From: SLFT01 sp964493075
Lineage (GTDB): Bacteria > Hydrogenedentota > Hydrogenedentia > Hydrogenedentales > CAITNO01
DNA: 39,994 nucleotides
Direction of reading: 5' to 3'
Assembly: GCA_964493075.1 (NCBI GenBank)
Contig: CAZBNU010000010.1
Span: 1 to 39,994 of the forward strand
A program made the translations under genes and the position numbers. Numbering within the stretch: position 1 is the first letter of the stretch; each line of letters starts with the position of its first letter. Shown piece after piece: positions 1 through 8,933 of the stretch. The notes beneath the pieces were generated by a model, which did no database searches, had not been told where the DNA came from, and worked only from the letters and a program-made list of their open reading frames with translations.

Positions 1-3000
1 GGGCCAATTGGATCGCCTGCACCGGGGAAATACGCGACAAGTCGCGCCCGAACAACACCTGTGCCAGCACTTCATCCTGGGGCAGAGGTGGTTCGGAGGT
101 CAGTTCCAATTTCACTTCGGACAGTTTCCCTGTCAACCGCAACTGGGAGGATAGCGACTGGGTTTGTGCAACGGCGCGCATGTCAAGCCACAGGTCGGTT
201 GGATCGCCGCCGGGAAAAGTAAAGGCGCTGTCGCGCAACTGAAAGCGTCGTCCCAGAAAATCGAGGTATCCGCGCAATACGGCAACACGCCCTTCCAACT
301 TCGGCGCGGTCAACGTGCCGCCCACGTGCAGTTTGCCACCCCACTCCGAGTCCAAAACTGGCGCCCGCACGTAGGTCCGTCCGGGTATATCGCACCGTAT
401 GTCCAGTTCCACTTTGGGAAGAGCGCTGCCTGATGCCGCTTTTTCGGTGGTGACAACTGCCCCATCTTCAATTTCAATAACATCAAGGACGGTGGGTTCA
501 CTGACAGGCATCTGGTCAGGCATGGACGCCTGCACCGGCCCAATGACCAAATCACCCCCGACGGCAATGCCCTCCAGACCACCGGAGATGTCAAGGGCGC
601 CACTGACGCGGCCCGCCAGATAATCCAGGTGTGCCAGTTCTGCATCGTGGAATGTTGCCCGCAAAGTGAAAGGGAAATGCTGTGCAGGCAGCAGCTGTAA
701 TTCCCCGATAACGCTGACCGTACCGTCTTTACCGGCATCGGCAGTGAATTCGCGCACCTGCAGGGAAGTGCCTGTTGCTGCAACATGCATCTTCAGATTG
801 TGCAGCTGCGTTCCCGCCATCGTGTTGGCATAGTGTCCATTGTGTATGTGAGCATCACCGGAAACATCCAGCGCGTTTATGGCGCCGGTGACGTCAAATT
901 TACCGGTCAATTCTGCTTCCAACTGATGTTCGATTACGCCGAGCGCCTGGAGTATCGGCGCACTGAACACGGTGTATGCAACACTTCCCGAAACAGGCGT
1001 CACAGGCGATACCTCCAGTTTGAATGGCTGTAATTGCAACAGCAGCGGCACGCTGCCCTGCCCNNNNNNNNNNNNNNNNNNNNNNNNNNNNNNNNNNNNN
1101 NNNNNNNNNNNNNNNNNNNNNNNNNNNNNNNNNNNNNNNNNNNNNNNNNNNNNNNNNNNNNNNAAATAAAACCCATTAGCGGTTACAGCACCCTGCCCCT
1201 TTGACTGCAAGGAAATGGGGAGCACGCCCACCATGCCCTCGAAGCGATCAAGGGTACCGGTCTTTTGCGCGACAGATATACGGCCTTCGCTCTCACAAGA
1301 AAACGCCTGCGAGGGCGTACTTCCGACAGCAAACTTGCCCGCTAGCGCAGTTGTCATAATAAAGTTGTCCTGGTCGCCAGCACCGCGCACCGTTGCGTTT
1401 TCCAGTAATAGGTTGCCGTAACGTATCCCTTCCAGTGTAGCGTCAAGTTCCGCTTTGTCCTCTTGCAGGCTCCCTTTTGCCCATACGCGCCCACTAACAT
1501 CGAAACCAGCCAGCGCCGCCAGTGCCCCGAGGTCGTCCAGTGTTGCGTTCATCTGCGCTTCAGGAAAACCAGCTTGTAACGGCCACGAAACACGTCCCTC
1601 AATCCGGTTGTCGCCGGAGACCAGGGAAACAGGCGTTGCAACGAGGATACCGTCCCTAAACGCAACGGAAGTATTCAAAGATATTGAGGTGTCACCGCCT
1701 TCTGCATGACCGGTGACCACGGCTTGTGTTTTTTCGGGAAGGTCCTTTACCGTGACGTCAAGAAGCGCCTGTACCGGCGGTCCGGTTCCATAGGTCAGGG
1801 CATTCCCTTTCACCTGCGCCTGCACCGCAAGATGGGGCAGCATGCCTTCCGTAAGAACAGTCATGGTAATCGCACCGGCGAGGGGCTTCCCAACGGCATC
1901 GCTCACCAGATGCAGGTCTGGCAATGCGCCGTTAAAGTTGCTTTCCAGTCTACCCTCTGTCCAATCGAACACCCCTTCCCCGTCAAGGGTAAAACCGTCG
2001 CCCTGCAAGTGGGTTTCACGAAGTGCCACCTGTGTCTTTTCAATCACAATGCCGGAGTCAAAGACGACGGACTCCCCTGTAAGTACGGCAACGGCATCGG
2101 GAAAGTCTGTAATGCCATCCATCTTTCCAGCAACGGTTGCCTGAAGCGACAGGGGAGCAATGCCGCCCTTAAACTGGCCCTGTACCTGCAGGGTTCCATC
2201 GGGCAGTTCCTCCATTGCGAGAGGGAGGGCCGCGAGGTGCGCTACTGTTGTTTCAAGGGTTGCGCTGCCTGTCATTGCAGCAATATTTAACGTACCATCT
2301 CCGGTGACCACCACGTTGCCGTCAGTCAATGACAGGGACGCGACCTGCATCTCCTGAATGTTCCTTCCATTGAAGGCGGCATCCAAAACAAGGTCCATTG
2401 CTTTCAACGGGGAAATGTGCAGCCCTGTGGTTGTTGCTTTGATTTTCCCGCTGATATTTTCGGGGGCGGTGGAAAGCCAATTGTCCCACTGAACCGATCC
2501 GTTCAAATGCCCGCTGCCTGCCTGCACCGTGCCAATGCCAACAGTCTCCAGCGCAGCGGTGATCACGGTTTCAAGATGCGTGTGCGTACCCTTTGCATCC
2601 ATGCCGACAGTCATGCTGCCACTCAGCGGGATGGGCGAGAACACGTTAAAGCGGGATAGGTCCCCCATCGCACAGGAAAGCCGCATATCAAGGGTGGGCA
2701 ACGCCGGGATCATGCTGCCCTGCAGTGATGCCTCTATGCCCGCACCCAGAAGTTCAAGGGTAGCCACCTCCACGCTGCCGGTGTCTTCAGAATAGGATCC
2801 GGCAAAGGTAACGGCGACCCGGTCATCGGGCGTCACGGAAAACATATCCTGCAGCAACACCGGCGGCGTTATGTGCAGGTTTCCCATCGCTGAAACCAGC
2901 GTGTCCAGTTCCAGATCAATCGCACCTTCGATAACGGTCGTTCCACCCAGCAATGCGGCAACCTTTATCTCCGGAGCAACAAAAGCGCCCTGCAGCTGCG

Positions 3001-4087
3001 CTTCAACTTGAAGGGGCAACACCAATTCTGGCGAAAGCGACAGGGGCAGCCTTGTCACGTTATCGTAGTTCGCAGCCAAACTAAGGTCCACCGAATCCTG
3101 GTCAAGATTTACTTTACCCTGCAGCGTCAGGGACGCGGTTTCTGAAAGTACCGAAAGCGGGTCAATATGCAACACCCCCTGCCGGTCCAGTGAACCCGTT
3201 GCGTTGATGTTGATAGCGTCGCCGATCATGCCGCTGTATTCATGCATCATAGGGAGAATGCCGGTGTGTATATGCATTGCCGCCTGAACGGACGTGGTTT
3301 CTCCTTCGGCAAGATGAAACTGCCCGTCCGCCAGCGGCGCATCGCCTGTTACAGCATTCAGTGCGGCTTTCCAGTCCGCCCGTTGCCCCTTACCTTCCAG
3401 GTTAATTTTGACGGGCGGCGTCACTGCCAGCAGCACTGGCAGCAATTGCGCGTCTTCCATGGCAAGAGACAGTCGCGGCGCACCATTTTCAAAGGCATGA
3501 CGCAGAGTCCCATGAATGCCTTCAGCATCGAGGCCGTGCGCTTCAAGTTCAATTTCCGGCAGCAGGCTTCCTGCTATGGGCTGTAGCCGCCCCGTCAGCG
3601 ACAGCGTGGCAGGGGTGCCCATCACCGCCGCATCCAGGGTGATCCGGTTCACGCGCAACAGGTCTACCGTCGGCCAGACGGGGAGCCCAGGCACCCGCGG
3701 AATCCGCCACCGTTCACGGGGTAGGGGACGGTTCCAGATTTCGAGGTGGGCAAGGGTCAATGCCTTCACATGAATCCGTCCGCGCAGCAAAGAAGACATG
3801 GAAATCCTGACTTCAAGATCATGGAGCGTGATCAGGTCGCCGCGTGGATCGCCAATCGTGATCGTGGCAATACGAATATCGTGGGGTAATGTGCCGGAGA
3901 GACTGTCAATGTGCAGGGAATACTTCGTGTTGTTTGTAACGACATCGGAAAGCAACGCCGCGATTACACGTTTTGCTGGAGTCGTCTGTAAAGCAACTAC
4001 CAGCGCCACCGCCATGCATAACAGCAACAAGCACAAAAAAAGAACCCGGCGCGCCCATCGCTTTTTTGAGCCCGTGGATTTCATCAT
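1..4087 (-). CDS. tamB: TamB-like inner-membrane-anchored translocation/assembly protein (3' partial, interrupted by an N gap)
   Basis: TamB family proteins span the periplasm from an inner-membrane anchor and work with the Omp85 protein TamA in outer-membrane protein or lipid delivery. The minus-strand frame from 4087 stays open for about 1362 codons to the window edge; no stop is seen. It opens with MMKSTGSKKRWARRV and a hydrophobic anchor, and the body is repetitive beta-strand sequence typical of the TamB groove. Near the left edge it reads EVLAQVLFGRDLSRISPVQA, the conserved DUF490 C-terminal signature, so little is probably missing. The start ATG shares its A with the tamA stop (TGATG), which suggests translational coupling. 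The frame on both sides of the N run agrees if the gap is taken as 100 bases, but 100 N is a conventional filler. Family assignment is strong; true length is unknown. Confidence 0.9.
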   Translation of the reverse strand, partial: MMKSTGSKKRWARRVLFLCLLLLCMAVALVVALQTTPAKRVIAALLSDVVTNNTKYSLHIDSLSGTLPHDIRIATITIGDPRGDLITLHDLEVRISMSSLLRGRIHVKALTLAHLEIWNRPLPRERWRIPRVPGLPVWPTVDLLRVNRITLDAAVMGTPATLSLTGRLQPIAGSLLPEIELEAHGLDAEGIHGTLRHAFENGAPRLSLAMEDAQLLPVLLAVTPPVKINLEGKGQRADWKAALNAVTGDAPLADGQFHLAEGETTSVQAAMHIHTGILPMMHEYSGMIGDAININATGSLDRQGVLHIDPLSVLSETASLTLQGKVNLDQDSVDLSLAANYDNVTRLPLSLSPELVLPLQVEAQLQGAFVAPEIKVAALLGGTTVIEGAIDLELDTLVSAMGNLHITPPVLLQDMFSVTPDDRVAVTFAGSYSEDTGSVEVATLELLGAGIEASLQGSMIPALPTLDMRLSCAMGDLSRFNVFSPIPLSGSMTVGMDAKGTHTHLETVITAALETVGIGTVQAGSGHLNGSVQWDNWLSTAPENISGKIKATTTGLHISPLKAMDLVLDAAFNGRNIQEMQVASLSLTDGNVVVTGDGTLNIAAMTGSATLETTVAHLAALPLAMEELPDGTLQVQGQFKGGIAPLSLQATVAGKMDGITDFPDAVAVLTGESVVFDSGIVIEKTQVALRETHLQGDGFTLDGEGVFDWTEGRLESNFNGALPDLHLVSDAVGKPLAGAITMTVLTEGMLPHLAVQAQVKGNALTYGTGPPVQALLDVTVKDLPEKTQAVVTGHAEGGDTSISLNTSVAFRDGILVATPVSLVSGDNRIEGRVSWPLQAGFPEAQMNATLDDLGALAALAGFDVSGRVWAKGSLQEDKAELDATLEGIRYGNLLLENATVRGAGDQDNFIMTTALAGKFAVGSTPSQAFSCESEGRISVAQKTGTLDRFEGMVGVLPISLQSKGQGAVTANGFYXXXXXXXXXXXXXXXXXXXXXXXXXXXXXXXXXXGQGSVPLLLQLQPFKLEVSPVTPVSGSVAYTVFSAPILQALGVIEHQLEAELTGKFDVTGAINALDVSGDAHIHNGHYANTMAGTQLHNLKMHVAATGTSLQVREFTADAGKDGTVSVIGELQLLPAQHFPFTLRATFHDAELAHLDYLAGRVSGALDISGGLEGIAVGGDLVIGPVQASMPDQMPVSEPTVLDVIEIEDGAVVTTEKAASGSALPKVELDIRCDIPGRTYVRAPVLDSEWGGKLHVGGTLTAPKLEGRVAVLRGYLDFLGRRFQLRDSAFTFPGGDPTDLWLDMRAVAQTQSLSSQLRLTGKLSEVKLELTSEPPLPQDEVLAQVLFGRDLSRISPVQAIQLA
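1064..1163. other. Assembly gap of 100 N inside tamB
   Basis: Exactly one hundred N characters lie inside the tamB frame. This is the usual placeholder for a scaffold gap of unknown size. Sequence on both sides belongs to the same protein family. Gap-edge sequence is similar on both sides: read in the tamB direction each contains a Gly-Gln-Gly codon run, so a local repeat may have broken the assembly. Confidence 0.95.
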
Positions 4088-5889
4088 CAAAACGCCTGTC
4101 CAATGCTGATGTAAAACTGAATGCTGCTGTCCAGATCTTTGCGCCGGTTCACGGGGGTGGCAACATCAAGACGCAACGGCCCGATGGGCGTAAAGTAGCG
4201 AACGCCAACACCCGCGCCCCATTGAATGGCATCACTGAAATCGGGGTATACCGATTCGTGGGCCATGCCCCCGTCCACAAAAGCCACGATGCCGAAGCTT
4301 GCATTGATGCGTTTGCGTATTTCAACAGACCAATCGGTTACAGAACGCCCGCCTGTAGCCTCGCCGTCCCTGTCCAGAGGCCCCACTTCCTGATAGGCAT
4401 ACCCCCGGATACTGCCGCCGCCCCCCGCATAAAATCGCTCGTCCGCAGGAATATCGCTTAACCCGGCACCGCCCATTACCCCCAGATGCAACCGTGTCGC
4501 CAGGGTAACACTCGGCGCGCCAGCAAAGGTCAGGTAATGGGTAAAGGTCAGGTCGTTTTTCAGGAAATATGTGTTCATATCTGTAACGTCCAGAAAAGGG
4601 GTCACTCTATTTGTGAGGTTAAATCCACGGGTTGGGTCCATCCGATCGTTCCGTCGGTCATAGGAAACTTGTGATGGAAAAGACACTAGATAATACTGTT
4701 CCTCTTTTCGGCGTTCTTCTACGCGGCTGATACGAAGTGCTGGCCCCATGCCGATGCTCCACTCGGGCGACAGTGTGCGTTCCACCCACGCGCCCACATC
4801 GAAGCGGCGGCTCTTGTAGGGGTCCGGGTTCAATTGCGCCGTCTTTGCCGTCAGCGTAAGGGTCTGGTCCGCTCGGCGAAACTGCTGGATTTCATAATCA
4901 GCGGCAAGGCTTTGTTCCAGTTCCGTAAGATTGCCGCTCAAACGCAAGCGTCGTCCCAGACCCATGAAATTGCGGTGTTCCCAGCGGCCGCCCACACCTA
5001 CGCCTTCGTCGGTGCGGTATTGCAGCCCGAGGCTGATGGAACGATGCCGCCGCTCGGTAACTTCAATCAAAATGGGAATGGCGCCGTCCCGTACTTCCGA
5101 AGGCGGTGCTGCCACGACGCGCACCACCGTGAACAACCCGGTTCGCTGCAGTGCTTCCTGCGCTTTTTCCAGCAAATCCGCGCGGTAGGTCTCACCTTGT
5201 TTCCAGGGCAGTTCGCGGAGTACACGTTCCGGGCGCACTTCTTCCAGACCCGCGGGACGCGCTTCGCCAAAATTCAGCATGTCGCCCAGTGCCAGGAAAT
5301 AGGTTATGTTGACCGTCTGCCCATCATGATTCACCACGACACGCCGATCATACACCACGGAGAAGGGAAAACCGGCATTTGTCGCCTCACGTATTACCTG
5401 TTTTTCGCCATCCAAAATAGACTTTGCAGTACCCACAGAACCCTGCTGCAATCCTGGCGACACATACACCGGCGGCGGCGAAAGTACCTCCCCTTTCGGT
5501 TCCCGGTGATAGGCGACTTCTATCCTGTCAAAGCGATATGCGGCGCCCGGCATAATATCAAAGATGGTCTGCGGCTGGTCGGCATTCCATGAAACCTCGA
5601 AGGACACTTCCCCGGCATAATAGCCTTCCGAAGCAAGGGCCTGCAATAGTCGGTCGCGGTGTTCCCGTGCGCGACTGCGCAGCATCAATTCCGAAGAAGG
5701 CCCCGCAGCGCCCTGCCATAACAGCGGGGTCAACCCCTCAAGTGTCCCGCGCAACATCGGGTCCGTCACGCCACGTATCGTCACCCCCGGCATTCCAGCC
5801 GCTAGAGTCACCTTCGGATATAACGCCACCGCAACGAGTGACAAAACAGTTGCAGCAATAAACACGCTATGTTTGCCGAAAATAAACAC
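4087..5889 (-). CDS. tamA: Omp85-family outer-membrane assembly protein (TamA/BamA-like)
   Basis: This is an outer-membrane beta-barrel insertase of the Omp85 family, most likely the TamA partner of the TamB encoded directly downstream. I prefer a GTG start at 5889, because an AGGA lies nine bases upstream; a TTG at 5916 is possible but has no properly spaced site. The product is about 600 residues, close to TamA length. A hydrophobic export signal ending near LAAG is followed by POTRA-type repeats (roughly residues 35-260) and a C-terminal barrel. The barrel contains GGGGSIRGYAYQEVGPLD, the conserved loop-6 (V/I)RG(Y/F) motif, and the protein ends in IGQAF with the terminal Phe used for barrel recognition. 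It lies 57 bp downstream of cysE and overlaps tamB by one base, so all three are probably co-transcribed. BamA itself is less likely because of the tamB linkage and the length. Confidence 0.9.
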   Translation of the reverse strand: MFIFGKHSVFIAATVLSLVAVALYPKVTLAAGMPGVTIRGVTDPMLRGTLEGLTPLLWQGAAGPSSELMLRSRAREHRDRLLQALASEGYYAGEVSFEVSWNADQPQTIFDIMPGAAYRFDRIEVAYHREPKGEVLSPPPVYVSPGLQQGSVGTAKSILDGEKQVIREATNAGFPFSVVYDRRVVVNHDGQTVNITYFLALGDMLNFGEARPAGLEEVRPERVLRELPWKQGETYRADLLEKAQEALQRTGLFTVVRVVAAPPSEVRDGAIPILIEVTERRHRSISLGLQYRTDEGVGVGGRWEHRNFMGLGRRLRLSGNLTELEQSLAADYEIQQFRRADQTLTLTAKTAQLNPDPYKSRRFDVGAWVERTLSPEWSIGMGPALRISRVEERRKEEQYYLVSFPSQVSYDRRNDRMDPTRGFNLTNRVTPFLDVTDMNTYFLKNDLTFTHYLTFAGAPSVTLATRLHLGVMGGAGLSDIPADERFYAGGGGSIRGYAYQEVGPLDRDGEATGGRSVTDWSVEIRKRINASFGIVAFVDGGMAHESVYPDFSDAIQWGAGVGVRYFTPIGPLRLDVATPVNRRKDLDSSIQFYISIGQAF

Positions 5890-5946
5890 GTAAGAGTATC
5901 CTGAAATTTTATACAACCTTCATGTAACGTCGGGGTGCGTGTGTGT

Positions 5947-6744
5947 TTAGGGCATGCTTTCCCGGAATCGGTGGTCCATATCCAGGGCGGGCTGTTCGGT
6001 GGCGGCAGCACCCACAGGCCTTGCGGGCATTCCCGCCACGGTGGTGTGAGGAGGCACATCATCAAGCACCACGGCGCCAGCAGCCACTTTGGCGCCTTCG
6101 CCCACTTCAATGTTGCCCAGTATCTTTGCCCCAGCCGAGATCAGCACGCCCTTACGAATTTTGGGGTGGCGATCGCCACGTTCCTTGCCCGTGCCGCCAA
6201 GGGTTACCCCGTGCAGCATGGACACATTGTCCTCCACCACGGCTGTCTCACCGATAACAATACCCGTGGCATGGTCTATGAAGACGCCTTTCCCAAACTT
6301 GGCGGCGGGATGAATGTCCACCCCCAGCACATCGGAAATGCGGCTCTGCAGAAACAAAGCGAGGTGCATGCGTTCCTGGTGCCAGTAATAGTGCGCCACG
6401 CGCTGCGCCTGTATGGACAGGTATCCTTTGAAATAGAGCAGCGGTTGGGCATACTTACGGCAGGCGGGATCGCGTTCATGCACGGCAAGCAGGTCTTCCC
6501 GCGCATATTCACCCAGATGGGTTGCCGCCACAAAAGCATCCTGAATCAGGTCGCGCAGGGACAGTGCGGGCAGCGTAACGCTTTCAAGTTTGCTTGCCAG
6601 TTGAAACCCCAGCGCATCTTCGAAGGTTTTATGGTTTAGAATGGTGGCATGCAGGAAACTTGAAAGCATCGGTTCGCGCCAGGCGCCTTCCGCCGCTTCA
6701 GAGCGAATCTGCTCCCACAGCATATCCCTGTTTGAATCGTCCAT
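5947..6744 (-). CDS. cysE: Serine O-acetyltransferase
   Basis: CysE transfers acetyl from acetyl-CoA to L-serine, giving O-acetylserine, the first step of cysteine synthesis in the cytoplasm. The 265-residue product matches the usual length. It has an N-terminal helical region (residues 1-140) and a left-handed hexapeptide-repeat domain from about residue 145. Visible signatures are DIHPAAKFGKGVFIDHATG, GETAVVEDNVSMLHGVTLGG and the closing VAGMPARPVG. The catalytic His is expected in the IDHATG segment. The start at 6744 is chosen over an upstream in-frame ATG at 6813 because AAGGA sits six bases before it. It lies in the same direction as tamA/tamB, 57 bp upstream, so the operon mixes cysteine synthesis with envelope assembly; I infer no functional link from this. 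Confidence 0.96.
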   Translation of the reverse strand: MDDSNRDMLWEQIRSEAAEGAWREPMLSSFLHATILNHKTFEDALGFQLASKLESVTLPALSLRDLIQDAFVAATHLGEYAREDLLAVHERDPACRKYAQPLLYFKGYLSIQAQRVAHYYWHQERMHLALFLQSRISDVLGVDIHPAAKFGKGVFIDHATGIVIGETAVVEDNVSMLHGVTLGGTGKERGDRHPKIRKGVLISAGAKILGNIEVGEGAKVAAGAVVLDDVPPHTTVAGMPARPVGAAATEQPALDMDHRFRESMP

Positions 6745-6930
6745 GGTATTCCTTATTATGTTATTGCCCCGTTTCCTGATCATCAGTGAAACACAGATTA
6801 TCACATGTTTCATTTCCGCCGTCTATAACGACACCACCGCGCTCATCTGCCCATCAAGTACAGAGACGACAGACGATTTTTTCGGAGGGGACAACAACAG
6901 CAGTGTTCCTGTCCAGAATTGTCGAAATGG

Positions 6931-7269
6931 CTATTCCATGCCTACTGTCGGCGGAACAGATTCCGGGGCTGGCTTGGCCTTTGCTTTGGCTTTGGCTTTT
7001 GTTTTCGCTTTGGCTTTCGCCTTGGGCTTTGCTTTTGCCTTGGCTTTGGGCTTGGATGGCGATGCAACGGGCATACAGAAATAGAACACGCGCAGGTGTT
7101 CAAGCAGCATCCCCAAATGCTCCTGGAAAGAGGCGTCCATTTCCACACCCAGTTCGCCTACCTGTGTGCACAGGCTTTCCCACTGGTCATGATTCCAGAA
7201 TCCATCCTGGTCCACAATGAAATCACCCACCAGCTTGGTCATTTTCTGCAGATTATGTGTCGTGGCCAT
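6931..7269 (-). CDS. Small protein of unknown function with a Lys-Ala repeat tail
   Basis: I do not recognise this 112-residue protein. Residues 1-70 form a plausible folded part with aromatic and acidic residues (for example DQDGFWNHDQWESL). Residues 73-100 are an almost pure Lys-Ala/Lys-Pro tail, followed by a short Pro-rich end. Such tails occur in histone-H1-like bacterial proteins and bind nucleic acid or polyanions, so a nucleoid-associated role is possible but only inferred. The gene is credible because a strong AAGGAGGG lies directly upstream with good spacing. It is the first gene seen on the minus strand, with cysE 186 bp downstream. The tail is encoded by near-perfect repeats of a six-base unit (GGCTTT on the plus strand), which could change length by slippage. 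Confidence 0.7.
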   Translation of the reverse strand: MATTHNLQKMTKLVGDFIVDQDGFWNHDQWESLCTQVGELGVEMDASFQEHLGMLLEHLRVFYFCMPVASPSKPKAKAKAKPKAKAKAKTKAKAKAKAKPAPESVPPTVGME

Positions 7270-7615
7270 ACAATCCCTCCTTCAAGTTTGTTCAAAGAAC
7301 GTCACACACGTACTAAAGAACTCCAAAGTCAAAAAAAGCGTTATTTAATTATACACCAATTCACCGTCACTATCTAGCAGCCAGTGCTGGATTCCAAAAC
7401 CTGTTATTGTAAATACCCGTAAATACAGGATTAAACCTAATATTGTAAGAAAATTTCTGTTTTTTTATCCCTTTACTAAATAACGTTGGAACTTCTGGGA
7501 AGGTTGTCGGATGAAATACAGTGTAAAGTCCTGTTATCCTAGTGGCAATAGGAAAGCGTTGTGTAGTGGCAGGAAGTTGGAACCACAGACAGGAACAACC
7601 AAAGAGGAATATCTT
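7270..7615. other. Divergent intergenic region between the Lys-Ala protein and tolB
   Basis: This AT-rich 346-base stretch separates two divergent genes and should hold a promoter for each. On the minus strand a perfect TATAAT (7348-7353) lies about 80 bases before the Lys-Ala protein start, but no good -35 box is at the usual distance. On the plus strand I see no convincing promoter for tolB. There is a short direct repeat, GTAAATAC, near 7409-7427. An in-frame ATG at 7511 could extend TolB by 35 residues but lacks a ribosome site. Confidence 0.5.
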
Positions 7616-8932
7616 GTGCTTAGACAAAGAGTAATGTTGCTGGTTATGGGTGTGCTGGTATTGAATGCCGCCTTTGTTGCGGCACAGCCCGCAGTGCGTA
7701 TAGATTCCGGTGTTCGCGCAGATATGCGCATCACCATTGCGGTGCCACCTTTTGTGGCTACAGAGCCTGAGTTTGCCCCCTTTGCGACGGAAATGGCGCA
7801 GGTGGTTGCCGACGACCTAGCCTTTTCCGGCCTGTTTATCCTGTTGCCGCCAGCCCAGTATCCTGCCGGGTTCACGGGCATGGACCGGGATGTACAGAAT
7901 CTCAACCTGAGCGCCTGGCGCGCCACCAAAGCGGAAAATCTTGTTTACGGGGTTGTGTTTCAGGAAGGCGCCCAACTGGTAGCGCAATTCCGCCTCTTCG
8001 ATCTCTACTCCAATACGCAGCTTTACGGACAAGAAGTGCGTGTAGACAAGGATCACTATCGGCTGGCCGCCCATCGCTTCTCGGAAGAGGTACTCCGCCA
8101 CACGGACGGTGTGCCCGGCATTGGCACCACCGAAATCCTGTTTGCCGGCATCTCGGGAGACAGGCAAAAAGAGATTTATGTGGCAGACTATGACGGCGCC
8201 AATGTGCGGCCTGTCACCAAACACCAGTCTCTTTCCATCATGCCGGAGGTTTCTGCGGATGGCAACAACATCGCCTATCTGTCCTACAAGGACCGGTATT
8301 GTTTCCTGTATGTATTTGACCGTGCCAGCGGCGTATCGCGCGCCTTGTCCAAGGAGGTGGGGTTGAACAGTGCTGCGTCCTGGTCGCCTGACGCAAAAAG
8401 GATTGCCATGACTCTGAGCAAGGATGGCAATGCGGAAATATATCTGCGCGACCCGAATGGTGATAATGCCGTGCGTATTACCAACAACCGGGATGGAGAT
8501 ACCTCCCCTTGCTTTTCTCCAGATGGCCAGCGCATCGCTTTCGTAAGCGACCGGGGCGGACGCCCGCAGATTTACGGCATGAATGTGGATGGTTCCAACC
8601 AGACGCGGTTGTCCTTTCACGGCGGCAGCGCCTACGACCCGGACTGGTCGCCTGACGGTAAGTCTATTGCCTTTGTGTCGGTGCAGCCCGGTGAAGGTTT
8701 TGAAATCTATGTCATGGGTTCTGATGGTTCCAATCCCATGCGCCTGAGCAATTCAAGCGGCGTGAATGAGTCGCCCAGCTGGTCTCCTGATTCCAGGCAC
8801 ATTGTATACTCCTCCACCCGTAACGGACGTTCGGAACTGTATACCATTACCATTGGCACCGGCGAGGAACGCCGTATCAGCCGGTTAACTCTCGGCGCAG
8901 AAGGACCAACTTGGGGCCCGCGCCGTCGCTGA
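7616..8932 (+). CDS. tolB: Tol-Pal system translocation protein TolB (periplasmic beta-propeller)
   Basis: TolB is the periplasmic component of the Tol-Pal system that links the inner membrane to Pal and peptidoglycan during division. The 438-residue product fits the family (about 430). I choose the GTG at 7616, because AGAGGAA lies about seven bases upstream and the protein then begins with a normal signal peptide ending near AAFVAAQ. An N-terminal mixed domain follows (to about residue 145). The C-terminal half is a six-bladed propeller with repeats such as SWSPDAKRIAMTLSKDGNAE, CFSPDGQRIAFVSDRGG and DWSPDGKSIAFVSV. No tolQ, tolR, tolA or pal is in the window, so the gene is separated from its usual cluster here. 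It is followed after one base by a HAD phosphatase gene. Confidence 0.93.
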   Translation: MLRQRVMLLVMGVLVLNAAFVAAQPAVRIDSGVRADMRITIAVPPFVATEPEFAPFATEMAQVVADDLAFSGLFILLPPAQYPAGFTGMDRDVQNLNLSAWRATKAENLVYGVVFQEGAQLVAQFRLFDLYSNTQLYGQEVRVDKDHYRLAAHRFSEEVLRHTDGVPGIGTTEILFAGISGDRQKEIYVADYDGANVRPVTKHQSLSIMPEVSADGNNIAYLSYKDRYCFLYVFDRASGVSRALSKEVGLNSAASWSPDAKRIAMTLSKDGNAEIYLRDPNGDNAVRITNNRDGDTSPCFSPDGQRIAFVSDRGGRPQIYGMNVDGSNQTRLSFHGGSAYDPDWSPDGKSIAFVSVQPGEGFEIYVMGSDGSNPMRLSNSSGVNESPSWSPDSRHIVYSSTRNGRSELYTITIGTGEERRISRLTLGAEGPTWGPRRR

Positions 8933-8933
8933 T

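Noticed and set aside
1706..2290. Long open frames on the plus strand opposite tamB
   Set aside because: They are antisense to the clear TamB frame, have no family features and no ribosome sites, and arise from its codon usage.
4834..5592. 252-codon plus-strand open frame opposite tamA
   Set aside because: TamA on the minus strand has domain features and a matching tail; the plus frame has none.
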